64,000 bases of DNA, from contig NZ_JBEXCV010000013.1 in NCBI RefSeq assembly GCF_040605455.1, positions 33,368 through 97,367 on the forward strand, in the 5' to 3' direction. Shown here in pieces: positions 15,390-23,105 of the stretch. The notes under the pieces are model-generated. The model was not told the origin of the DNA and made no database searches. It was given only the letters and a program-made list of their open reading frames with translations. The DNA is from Embleya sp040605455 (GTDB lineage: Bacteria; Actinomycetota; Actinomycetes; Streptomycetales; Streptomycetaceae). Each line of letters begins with the position of its first letter. Positions within the stretch are counted from its first letter, which is position 1. The translations under genes and the position numbers were made by a program.

Positions 15390-16561
15390 CCGAAGTTCGA
15401 GACCTCGAAGAGGCATTCACCCGCCACGAGCACCTGGCCCCCACAGCCGACGGAATGATCGAGGCCGCGTACACCGGAGCCCGACGCACACGCCGACGAC
15501 GCCGGATCGCGGCCGGACTGGGCGTGGCCGCCGTGCTCGCGATCGGCGCCGCCGCGCCGAGCGGATTCGCGCTGCTGACCGACAACGGACCGCAGCAAGT
15601 GACCGGCCCCGCCGCACCCATGGTGAAGCCGCCTGCGGTGTCCATCGGCGTCGACGGGGCCGAGGGCCTGTTCGTCATGGAACGGGGCTTCTCGGGAAGC
15701 ACCGCGTTGGCAACCATCCGCTCGGACGATCTTCGGCCGGTCGGCGAGGCCCGAACTGTCGGCGGCAGGGACGGGATCGTCGGCGTCTACGCGCCTGCCG
15801 ACGTGGACGTGGCCGCGCTGGACGCCGGCGAGGCGATCACCGTGCAGGGACATCCGGCCCGCCTCGTCGAGAACTATCTGATCGATCCGGCCTCGAACCA
15901 CACCGGTCCGGAGAATGCCTCCGCCGTCAAGAAGGGCACGGTCGACGCGAACGGAAAGCTGGTGCCCGCCACGCCCACGGACGTACGGGCATCGGTGGTC
16001 GCCTGGCGGGATGCCACCGGCTCCTGGGTGATCGTCTCCGGTCCCCGGCAGCGCGCCGACCTGCTGCGCCTGGCCGAGGCGGTCCGGCTCGAACCGACCG
16101 GCACCACCACGCCGTACCGACTCGGCTTCGTGCCGGACACCCTCCGGCTCGACTACGGCGGCTCGAACACCGGCGACCCGAACCAGGCGAATTCCGTGCT
16201 CGTCTTCGGCGCCGCCGCGCAACCCGTGCTGAAGCGGAGCTCACTGCTGAGCCTGTCCGAACAGGGCGCGCTGCGCATCCACGTCATGGCCGGGGACAGC
16301 GGCCACCTGGGCATGGTCGAACGATCCGGTGCGCCGCGGGTGATCGCCGGACACGACACCTGGTACTTCACCCGGCCCGCTGCCGGCCTGTTCATGCCCG
16401 AAGGAGGCGCAAGCATGGTCGCGAAGGTGAACGGCTGCGAAGTGCTGATCACCGTCACCGACACCAACGTGGTGCCCTATGCGGCACTCGAGCGCATGCT
16501 CGCGTCGATGACCTTCGGCAACTGCAGGGCCCCGAACACCTGGACCGCCCCGCTTCGCTGA
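15386..16561 (+). CDS. Membrane-anchored partner of the ECF sigma factor, function unknown
   Basis: GTG 15386 overlaps the sigma stop, so the two are translationally coupled. The 391-residue product has a short cytoplasmic stretch of about 35 residues ending in a run of Arg, one transmembrane helix (about 38-60), and a long external domain with two late Cys residues that could pair. This topology suits an anti-sigma factor, yet the cytoplasmic part is too short for a normal zinc-binding anti-sigma domain and has no HxxxCxxC. I would call it an unknown membrane protein that may regulate or serve the sigma factor. Confidence 0.75.
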   Translation: MTEVRDLEEAFTRHEHLAPTADGMIEAAYTGARRTRRRRRIAAGLGVAAVLAIGAAAPSGFALLTDNGPQQVTGPAAPMVKPPAVSIGVDGAEGLFVMERGFSGSTALATIRSDDLRPVGEARTVGGRDGIVGVYAPADVDVAALDAGEAITVQGHPARLVENYLIDPASNHTGPENASAVKKGTVDANGKLVPATPTDVRASVVAWRDATGSWVIVSGPRQRADLLRLAEAVRLEPTGTTTPYRLGFVPDTLRLDYGGSNTGDPNQANSVLVFGAAAQPVLKRSSLLSLSEQGALRIHVMAGDSGHLGMVERSGAPRVIAGHDTWYFTRPAAGLFMPEGGASMVAKVNGCEVLITVTDTNVVPYAALERMLASMTFGNCRAPNTWTAPLR

Positions 16562-16576
16562 TCGCGCCGTTCAGCG

Positions 16577-16619
16577 GACGAGCCGAACTCCCTTGCAAGT
16601 CACCGGGGTTCGGCTCGTC
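16577..16619. terminator. Bidirectional terminator hairpin
   Basis: GACGAGCCGAAC 16577-16588 pairs perfectly with GTTCGGCTCGTC 16608-16619. It lies between the convergent ends of the sigma operon (stop 16561) and the deaminase gene (stop 16627), and can serve both. Confidence 0.8.
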
Positions 16620-16626
16620 TTCGGAA

Positions 16627-17652
16627 TCATCGCGCAGCCGCCGTGTAAGAGTCCAACTCGGCCACATACCCGTCCCGCACATCCTCCGGCAGCCACGCGA
16701 TCGCGAACGCGTTGTACTCGAAGCGGGCCACCTCGGCCCGACTCAGGCCCAGGACCTCCTGGGTGCGTTCGAGGTTCTCCAGCACGTACGCGTCCATGTA
16801 CGCCGGGTCGTCCGAGTTGATCGTGACCAGGATGCCCTCGTCCAGCATCCGCCGGATCTCCTGCTCCTTGATCCCGTCCACCACAAAGGAGTTGGAGACC
16901 GGACACACCGTCAGGCCGAGCCCGCGCTCCTTGATCGCCGCGACCAGTTTCGGGTCCTCCAGGGCGTTGGAGCCGTGGTCGATCCGGTCCACGCCGATGT
17001 CCTCGATCGCCTGGCGGATGTGCTCGACGCTGTTCTCCTGGTCGACGTCGCAGTGCATGGTGAGCCGGAAGCCCTCGGCCCGCGCCCGCGCGTACACGGC
17101 CGCGAACTTGGCCGGCGGGTTGCCGCGCTCGTCCGAGTCGAGCCCTATCCCCACGATCCACTCCCGGTACGCCAGCGACTGCACCAGCGTGGCCATCGCG
17201 TACTCGGCCTGGAAGTCGCGCAGGAAGCACATGATCAACTGAGCCCGGATGCCCAACTCGCGCCGCGCATCCCCGATCGCCCGGGTGAGCCCGCGCACGA
17301 CCACGTCGAACGGCACGCCGCGACCGGTGTGCGCCTGCGGGTCGAAGAACATCTCCACGTAACGCACGTTCTGCGCGGCGGCCTTGCGCAGGTACGCCAT
17401 GGCCAGGTCGTAGAAGTCCGGCTCGTGCACCAGAACCTGCATGCCTTCGTAGTAGACCGTGAGGAAGGACGCAAGGCTGTCGAACCGATACGAGGCACGC
17501 ATCTCCTCGACCGAGGAGTACGGCAGCTCGATCCCGTTGCGCTCGGCCAGCGCGAACTTCAGCTCGGGCTCCAACGTGCCCTCGATGTGCAGATGCAGCT
17601 CGCACTTGGGCAATCCGGCGATGAAGTCGCGCATGTCGCGGGCGTCTTGCAT
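16627..17652 (-). CDS. Adenosine/adenine deaminase family protein
   Basis: The 341-residue TIM-barrel hydrolase removes the 6-amino group of a purine. Metal and catalytic residues are visible: HLHIEG near residue 19, MHCD near 198, a RIDHG near 220, and NSDDPAY near 278. The last motif and the DRIDHGSNALED stretch look more like adenine deaminases than adenosine deaminases, so the substrate is open. GGAGG lies ahead of ATG 17652. It is next to the menaquinone genes, where 6-amino-6-deoxyfutalosine deamination is needed, but another candidate for that step is encoded at 20350-21594. Confidence 0.8.
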   Translation of the reverse strand: MQDARDMRDFIAGLPKCELHLHIEGTLEPELKFALAERNGIELPYSSVEEMRASYRFDSLASFLTVYYEGMQVLVHEPDFYDLAMAYLRKAAAQNVRYVEMFFDPQAHTGRGVPFDVVVRGLTRAIGDARRELGIRAQLIMCFLRDFQAEYAMATLVQSLAYREWIVGIGLDSDERGNPPAKFAAVYARARAEGFRLTMHCDVDQENSVEHIRQAIEDIGVDRIDHGSNALEDPKLVAAIKERGLGLTVCPVSNSFVVDGIKEQEIRRMLDEGILVTINSDDPAYMDAYVLENLERTQEVLGLSRAEVARFEYNAFAIAWLPEDVRDGYVAELDSYTAAAR

Positions 17653-17671
17653 GGGAGCAGTCCTCCGGAGT

Positions 17672-17714
17672 CGTAGTGATGGTGCGCCGCCGAGCCAAGC
17701 ACACCACCACTACG
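17672..17714 (-). terminator. Hairpin between menJ and deaminase genes
   Basis: A 13-base stem with one mismatch joins 17672-17684 and 17702-17714 (CGTAGTG/CACTACG outer part). It starts 29 bases past the menJ stop. It may end the menaquinone transcript or reduce read-through into the deaminase gene. Confidence 0.5.
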
Positions 17715-17742
17715 CGCGCACTACGCCGGCACTACCCGCGCA

Positions 17743-19053
17743 TCACGCCGCCGGCGCGATCCGCACCATGCCGTTGATGATCCGGTCCATCGCGTCGCCG
17801 CCGCGCGGGTCGGTCAGGTTGGCCAGCATCTTGAGCACGAACTTCATCAACATCGGGTGCGGCAGGCCGTGCTTGGTGGCGAAGTTCATCACCCGCGGGT
17901 CGCCGATCAGCTTCACGAACACCCGACCGAGCGTGTAGTAGCCGCCGTAGGTCTGCTTGAGGATGCGCGGGTAGTCGTGCAGCGCCCGCTCGCGGCCCTC
18001 GGGGGTCAGCCGGGCCACCGCCTGGGTGATCACCTGGGCCGCGATCTCGCCGGACTCCATCGCATAGGCGATGCCCTCGCCGTTGAACGGGTTGACCATC
18101 CCGCCCGCGTCACCGACCAGCAACAGGCCCTTGGTGTAGTGCGGTTGACGGTTGAAGCCCATCGGGAGCGCGGCGCCCCGGATCGGGCCCTCCTGGTTCT
18201 CGTCGGTGTAGCCCCACTCCTCCGGCATGCCCGCGACCCAACCCTTGAGCAGGTCGCGGTAGTCGATGTCCTTGAACGCGGAGGAGGTGTTCAGCAGGCC
18301 CAGGCCCACGTTCGAGGTGCCGTCGCCCATGCCGAACACCCAGCCGTAGCCGGGCAGCAGCTTCTCCTGGCCGTCGCGCCGGTCCCACAATTCCAGCCAC
18401 GACTCGAGGTAGTCGTCGTCGCTGCGCGGGGACTTGAAGTAGGTGCGCACCGCGACGCCCATCGGGCGGTCCTCGCGGCGGTGCAAACCCATCGCGAGCG
18501 AGAGCCGGGTCGAGTTGCCGTCCGCGGCGACCACGATCGGCGCGCGGAAGACGGTCTCCTCCTTCGAGCCGTTCATCCGCACGCTGACGCCGACGATCCG
18601 GCCGGTACGGTCGTCCAGGATCGGGCCGGTGACGTTGGCGCGCTCGTACAGCTTGGCGCCGGCGGAGGCCGCCTGGCGGGCCAGGATCTCGTCGAAGTCG
18701 GCCCGCTTGCGGACCAGGCCGTGCGCGGGATAGCTGGCCAGGTCGGGCCAGTCCAGTTCCAGGCGCATGCCGCCGCCGAGGATGCGCAGACCCTTGTTCG
18801 GCAGCCAGCCGGCCTCGACCGAGGTGTCCACGCCCATCGCGATCAGCTGCTTGGTGGCGCGCGGGGTGAGTCCGTCGCCGCAGACCTTCTCCCGGGGGAA
18901 CTCGGTCTTCTCCAGCAGGATCACGCTGACACCGGACTTGGCCAGGTGATACGCCGTGGTCGATCCGGCCGGACCGGCCCCGACCACGATGACGTCGGCC
19001 TCATGCGTCGAGTCGGCGCGCTTGGTGGTTGTGACGGGCGCTGCGTCGGTCAC
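17743..19053 (-). CDS. menJ: Geranylgeranyl-reductase family flavoprotein, probable menaquinone reductase
   Basis: The 436-residue FAD enzyme has the dinucleotide fold VVGAGPAGSTTA near 22-33, the KVCGDGLTPRA motif of the geranylgeranyl reductase family, and the second FAD contact LLVGDAGGMVNPFNGEG. In mycobacteria the enzyme of this type, next to menG, saturates one isoprene unit of the menaquinone side chain; the same placement upstream of menG here supports that role. GTG 19053 follows GGGGAG. It is membrane-associated through a hydrophobic C-terminal part (VLKMLANL). Assignment as menJ is by family and context. Confidence 0.8.
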   Translation of the reverse strand: MTDAAPVTTTKRADSTHEADVIVVGAGPAGSTTAYHLAKSGVSVILLEKTEFPREKVCGDGLTPRATKQLIAMGVDTSVEAGWLPNKGLRILGGGMRLELDWPDLASYPAHGLVRKRADFDEILARQAASAGAKLYERANVTGPILDDRTGRIVGVSVRMNGSKEETVFRAPIVVAADGNSTRLSLAMGLHRREDRPMGVAVRTYFKSPRSDDDYLESWLELWDRRDGQEKLLPGYGWVFGMGDGTSNVGLGLLNTSSAFKDIDYRDLLKGWVAGMPEEWGYTDENQEGPIRGAALPMGFNRQPHYTKGLLLVGDAGGMVNPFNGEGIAYAMESGEIAAQVITQAVARLTPEGRERALHDYPRILKQTYGGYYTLGRVFVKLIGDPRVMNFATKHGLPHPMLMKFVLKMLANLTDPRGGDAMDRIINGMVRIAPAA

Positions 19054-19204
19054 GGACGACTCCCCTGGAAGTCTTTGCGGCAGTACCGAAACCGGGACGG
19101 TTCCGGCCGGACAAGTCTATGAGGAGCAGGCGGGCGGCAGCCTGTGGCCACCACTGCCGGCACGGCACCAGTGCCGTGGCCGGAGCGCGAAACCGGCCCG
19201 AGCG

Positions 19205-19903
19205 TCACCTGGACGGTCGAAAGCCCCGGTGCAGCGCGACGACCCCGCCGGTGAGGTTGCGCCAGGCCGGGTGCTCCCAGCCCGCCTTGCCGACCAGCGC
19301 CGCCAGGCCCGCCTGATCGGGCCACGCGCGGATCGACTCGGCCAGGTAGACGTACGCGTCCGGGTTGCTGCTGACCGCGGTCGCCACCGGCGGCAGCGCG
19401 CGCATCAGATACTCCACGTACAGGGTCTCGAACGGGCGCCAGGTGGGCCTGCTGAACTCGCAGACGACCAATCGCCCGCCCGGCCGGGTCACCCGCAACA
19501 TCTCGCGCAGCGCGCCCTCGGTGTCGCTGACGTTGCGCAGACCGAACGAGATGGTCACCGCGTCGAACGTGGCGTCCTTGAACGGGAGCCTGGTCGCGTC
19601 ACCCGCGGTGAAGGGCAGTTCGGGGTGCTTGCGCTTGCCCTCGCGCAGCATTCCCACGGAGAAGTCGCACGGCACCACCTCCGCGCCCGCGTCCCGAAAG
19701 GGCAGCGAGGAGGTGCCGGTGCCGGCCGCGAGGTCAAGCACGCGCTCTCCCGGGCGGGCGTCCACGGCACGCGCGACGGCCTTGCGCCAGGACCGGTCCT
19801 GGCCCATCGACAGCACGGTGTTGGTCAGGTCGTAGCGTGCCGCGACCGCGTCGAACATCGACGCGACTTCACGCGGTTGCTTGTCCAGGGAGGCTCGGGT
19901 CAC
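19205..19903 (-). CDS. menG: Demethylmenaquinone C-methyltransferase
   Basis: The 232-residue protein is a class I SAM methyltransferase of the UbiE/MenG family, catalysing the last step of menaquinone formation. MFDAVAARYDLTN at the start and the SAM motif VLDLAAGTGT near 54 are diagnostic, followed by DFSVGML, GDATRLPF and SFGLRNV. GTG 19903 is used. It sits 151 bases ahead of menJ and shares direction with the mqn genes upstream, but a strong hairpin (19954-19996) separates it from them, so it may have its own promoter. Confidence 0.9.
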   Translation of the reverse strand: MTRASLDKQPREVASMFDAVAARYDLTNTVLSMGQDRSWRKAVARAVDARPGERVLDLAAGTGTSSLPFRDAGAEVVPCDFSVGMLREGKRKHPELPFTAGDATRLPFKDATFDAVTISFGLRNVSDTEGALREMLRVTRPGGRLVVCEFSRPTWRPFETLYVEYLMRALPPVATAVSSNPDAYVYLAESIRAWPDQAGLAALVGKAGWEHPAWRNLTGGVVALHRGFRPSR

Positions 19904-19953
19904 CCGGCCATCATCTCGCGCCCGGCCCGCCCTCGGGCCCTGGGGGCGCGCAA

Positions 19954-19996
19954 CGCACCGGGCGGGTCGCGTAGCGCACGCGACCCGCCCGGTGCG
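19954..19996 (-). terminator. Perfect 18-bp hairpin between small gene and menG
   Basis: Positions 19954-19971 pair without mismatch with 19979-19996 across a 7-base loop (arm begins CGCACCGGGCGGG). It lies 21 bases past the stop of the 56-residue gene and 50 bases ahead of menG. It is the strongest terminator-like structure in the window. Confidence 0.85.
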
Positions 19997-20017
19997 CGCC
20001 GTGCCGGCGCCGCGCGG

Positions 20018-20188
20018 TCACCGCCGCCCGACGCCACCGCCGACGCCACGCTTGTTGGCTCCGACACCGCCGCCGACGCGGCCGATGCGGGCGCCGATGC
20101 CCACGCCGCCACCGCCGCCGGTGCGACGGCCCCGACGACGCGGCGTCACGGCATGGACGATGGAACGAATGCGGGTAGCGACAGACAT
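20018..20188 (-). CDS. Small Gly/Arg-rich basic protein
   Basis: A 56-residue frame from ATG 20188 is preceded by an exceptionally strong ribosome site (GGAGGAGGAGGT, 6 bases before the ATG). The protein opens with an amphipathic stretch (MSVATRIRSIVHAVT), then Arg runs, then mostly Gly with Val, Ile and Arg; it has no acidic residue, so it is very basic. It lies between mqnX (ends upstream) and menG, with a perfect terminator after it. It is not a family I recognise. An RNA- or membrane-binding role would fit the composition but is only a guess. Confidence 0.6.
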   Translation of the reverse strand: MSVATRIRSIVHAVTPRRRGRRTGGGGGVGIGARIGRVGGGVGANKRGVGGGVGRR

Positions 20189-20349
20189 GGTGTACCTCCT
20201 CCTCCCGAGCAGGCAGGGCCCGGGTCGAAAAAGTGCCTCGTGGGGAACCGTGTCGTCCCGACCATGCGCCTGCCCGGGGTCTGCGCGGCCATGCGTGCTC
20301 GTGCGGAAACGATCGCGCGCCACCCGGCACCACCCCTTCGGGCCCACCG

Positions 20350-21594
20350 TCACCGCCGATGCACGAGCCGTCCGCCGAGCACGGTGGCCACGCACGACCC
20401 GGTGCCGTGCGCGAGCAGCGCCGCGTACGGGTCGCCCTGCGTCGGCACGTCGAACACCGCGAGGTCGGCGAGACCGCCCGGGCGCAACGTGCCCGCGCCG
20501 TCGAGGCCGCCCATCGCCGCCGCGCCGCCGACCGTGACCGCCTCGACCAGGCGCCGGTCCAGGTCGTCGGCGCGGTAGCCCTGACGGATCGCCAGTTCCC
20601 GGACCGCCGCCGCCTCTTCCCACATGTCCAGGGACGGCGATGAGGCGAGCGAGTCGGTGCCCAGCGCGAGCGGCGCGTCCTCGGCCAGGTAGTCGGCGAC
20701 CGGCGGCTCCCCCGCCGCCAGGATCGCGTTCGAGCGCACGCACAGCGCGACCGCCGTGTCCTGCTCGCGCAGCAGCGCGCGATCCTCGGCGGCCAGGTGC
20801 ACGCCGTGCGCGACGTGCACATCGGGGCCCAGCCCGTCGAACCCGGCCAGGTAGGCCCCCGGGCCGCCGCCGCTGCCGCCGTCGAGCAGTTCCAGGGCCA
20901 TCCCCACGGCCCGGTTCAGCTCGGCGAACCGGCCGGTGCCGTGCCGGATGAACTCGGCCTCGTGCGCGGTCTCCGCCAGGTGCGGGTGCAGCCGCAGTCC
21001 GCGCTCGCGCGCGATCGTCACGCACTCCTTGAACACCGCCGTACCGACCGTGAACGGGGTGTGCGGCGACACGCCCAACGCACGCCCGCCGCTCGCCCCG
21101 TCCAGCGCGTCCAGGAAGGCCGCCCGCCGCCCGCCCACCCACATCGCGTCGTCCGCGATCACCTCGACATAGCTGATCCCGCGCAGCCCCGACCGGCCCA
21201 CCGGCACGAGCACGCACGGATCGGTGACCACGTCCGCCACCGCCGTGGTCCCCGACCGCAACATGTGATGCACCCCGCGTCGCGCGCTCTCCTGCCACAT
21301 CACCTCGGAGAAGTCGGCCCGCCGCGCGGTCAACGTCCGAATCCACTCCGGGAAGGCCAGCCCGGACAGCGCGAGATCCCCGAAGTCGGTGTACTGCAGA
21401 TGCGCGTGCGCGTTCACCAGCCCCGGCATCAGCACCCCGCGCCAAACCCGCTCGCGCGCCCCCTCCGAACTCAACTCGCGCCGCGAGCCCACCGCAATGA
21501 TCCGACCGTCCTCCACGAGCACGGCACCGTCACGAATGGGCTCGGCATCCACCATCGGCAGGACAACGGGCGCAACATGCAGGGTCAACGACAT
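20350..21594 (-). CDS. mqnX: Amidohydrolase, probable aminodeoxyfutalosine deaminase
   Basis: The 414-residue metal-dependent amidohydrolase shows MPGLVNAHAHLQ near 56-67 (two metal His), HPHLAETAHE, a VAHGVHL strand, and the ALGTDSLASSPSLDM motif that holds the last Asp and is typical of the chlorohydrolase/deaminase group. In the futalosine pathway an enzyme of this group converts 6-amino-6-deoxyfutalosine to futalosine. The position directly between mqnC and menG supports that. ATG 21594 opens the usual N-terminus. Guanine or S-adenosylhomocysteine deaminase activities belong to neighbouring subfamilies and cannot be excluded by eye. Confidence 0.72.
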   Translation of the reverse strand: MSLTLHVAPVVLPMVDAEPIRDGAVLVEDGRIIAVGSRRELSSEGARERVWRGVLMPGLVNAHAHLQYTDFGDLALSGLAFPEWIRTLTARRADFSEVMWQESARRGVHHMLRSGTTAVADVVTDPCVLVPVGRSGLRGISYVEVIADDAMWVGGRRAAFLDALDGASGGRALGVSPHTPFTVGTAVFKECVTIARERGLRLHPHLAETAHEAEFIRHGTGRFAELNRAVGMALELLDGGSGGGPGAYLAGFDGLGPDVHVAHGVHLAAEDRALLREQDTAVALCVRSNAILAAGEPPVADYLAEDAPLALGTDSLASSPSLDMWEEAAAVRELAIRQGYRADDLDRRLVEAVTVGGAAAMGGLDGAGTLRPGGLADLAVFDVPTQGDPYAALLAHGTGSCVATVLGGRLVHRR

Positions 21595-21627
21595 GCGCCC
21601 ATCATCCCAAGCCCCCTGCGACGCACG

Positions 21628-21661
21628 GAACCGCCGTCGAGCCGCGGGCCGACGGCGGTTC
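21628..21661 (-). terminator. Hairpin after the mqnC/small-gene unit
   Basis: GAACCGCCGTCG 21628-21639 pairs perfectly with CGACGGCGGTTC 21650-21661. It lies 20 bases past the stop of the 30-residue frame and 34 bases ahead of mqnX. Confidence 0.75.
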
Positions 21662-21680
21662 GTGTCACGACGTGTCGCGG

Positions 21681-21773
21681 TTACGCCTGCTGCGTCCCGC
21701 GACGCTTGCGGGCGAGAAGCACACCACCGGCGCCGACCACCACGAGCGCGGCGGCCGCCCCGCCGATCACCAT
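21681..21773 (-). CDS. 30-residue single-span membrane peptide
   Basis: ATG 21773 lies 14 bases after the mqnC stop with GAGGG 7 bases ahead of it. The 30-residue product is almost only a membrane helix (IGGAAAALVVVGAGGVLLA) followed by ARKRRG, a positive-inside anchor. A stop codon two codons upstream excludes a longer N-terminus. A terminator follows. It resembles the tail of a sorted surface protein but has no LPxTG. Possibly a small membrane partner of the mqn enzymes. Confidence 0.5.
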   Translation of the reverse strand: MVIGGAAAALVVVGAGGVLLARKRRGTQQA

Positions 21774-21787
21774 GCGTCAGCCCTCGA

Positions 21788-22978
21788 CTAGCGGGCGTCG
21801 ACGACCTCGAGTTCGGTGCGGGCGGTACCGCCGGCGAGGGCCGTGGAGGAGAAGTGCGAGATCACCTTGTCGTCGACCGGGTCGTTCGCCGGGTCGTCGT
21901 GCACGACCAAGTGGTTGTACGTGGTGTCGCGCTGGGCCGGGATCCGGCCGGCGGCGCGGATCAGGTGCAGCAGCTCCATCCGGTTGGAACGGTGCTTGGC
22001 GCCCGCGGAGGAGACCACGTTCTCCTCGAGCATGACCGAGCCCAGGTCGTCCGCGCCGTAGTGCAGGGTGAGCTGGCCGGCCTCCTTGCCCGTGGTCAGC
22101 CACGAGCCCTGGATGTGCGCGACGTTGTGCAGGAACAGGCGGGCGACCGCGATCAGGCGCAGGTATTCGAGCAGGGTGGCCTGCGTCTGCCCCTTCAGGT
22201 GGTTGTTCTCCGGCTGGTAGGTGTACGGGATGAAGGCCCGGAAGCCGCCCGTGCGGTCCTGCACGTCGCGGATCATCCGCAGGTGCTCGATCCGCTCGGC
22301 GTTGGTCTCGCCGGTGCCCATCAGCATCGTCGAGGTGGACTCCACGCCCAGCCCGTGCGCTGTCTCCATGATCTCCAGCCAGCGCTCGCCAGACTCCTTC
22401 AGCGGGGCGATCGCCTTGCGCGGGCGCTCCGGGAGCAGCTCCGCGCCGGCGCCCGCGAACGAGTCCAGGCCCGCCGCGTGGATGCGCGTGATGGCCTCCT
22501 CGATGCCCACCCCGGACACCTTGGCCATGTGCGCGACCTCGGAGGCACCGAGCGAGTGGATGACCAGCTGCGGGAACTCGGCCTTGATCGCGGCGAACGA
22601 GCGCTCGTAGTACTCGACGCCGAAGTCGGGGTGGTGCCCGCCCTGGAACATGATCTGCGTGCCGCCGAGTTCGACCGTCTCCGCGCACCGACGCAGGATG
22701 TCGTCGATCTCCCGGACCCAGCCCTTCTCACTCTTGGGCGGGGCGTAGAACGCGCAGAACTTGCACGCGGTGACGCACACGTTCGTGTAGTTGATGTTGC
22801 GCTCGATGATGTACGTCGCGATGTCGACGGTGTCCGCGTAGCGCATGCGCCGCGCGGCGTCGGCGGCCCGGCCGAGCGCGTGCAGCGGAGCGTGTACGTA
22901 CAGGGCGAGTGCCTCGTCGGGCGTGATCCGCCCACCGCCGGCGGCCCGGTCCAGGACCGGCTGGAGATCGCTGATCAC
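21788..22978 (-). CDS. mqnC: Cyclic dehypoxanthine futalosine synthase
   Basis: This radical-SAM enzyme cyclises dehypoxanthine futalosine in the futalosine menaquinone pathway. The 4Fe-4S ligands are Cys68, Cys72 and Cys75 in CVTACKFC, followed by AFYAP. Other family stretches are FQGGHHPDFG, STMLMGTGET and PYTYQPENN. GTG 22978 with GGAGG 8 bases ahead gives 396 residues, the family's normal length; a longer frame upstream is low-complexity and is not used. mqnA is next upstream on the same strand. Confidence 0.93.
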   Translation of the reverse strand: MISDLQPVLDRAAGGGRITPDEALALYVHAPLHALGRAADAARRMRYADTVDIATYIIERNINYTNVCVTACKFCAFYAPPKSEKGWVREIDDILRRCAETVELGGTQIMFQGGHHPDFGVEYYERSFAAIKAEFPQLVIHSLGASEVAHMAKVSGVGIEEAITRIHAAGLDSFAGAGAELLPERPRKAIAPLKESGERWLEIMETAHGLGVESTSTMLMGTGETNAERIEHLRMIRDVQDRTGGFRAFIPYTYQPENNHLKGQTQATLLEYLRLIAVARLFLHNVAHIQGSWLTTGKEAGQLTLHYGADDLGSVMLEENVVSSAGAKHRSNRMELLHLIRAAGRIPAQRDTTYNHLVVHDDPANDPVDDKVISHFSSTALAGGTARTELEVVDAR

Positions 22979-23105
22979 GGGGAAGCCTCCGCATGGAACG
23001 AATACGAGTGGAACGGTTGCGCGTACGACGAGTGCGCGTCGAGCGGACGAGCGCCGAGCGGGTGGGCGCGGCACGAATGCTCGTGAACGAGCCTATCCGG
23101 CGCGC

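Noticed and set aside
21681..21773. Sortase-type cell-wall anchor at the end of a longer surface protein
   Set aside because: A TGA two codons upstream of the ATG blocks any longer frame, and there is no LPxTG.
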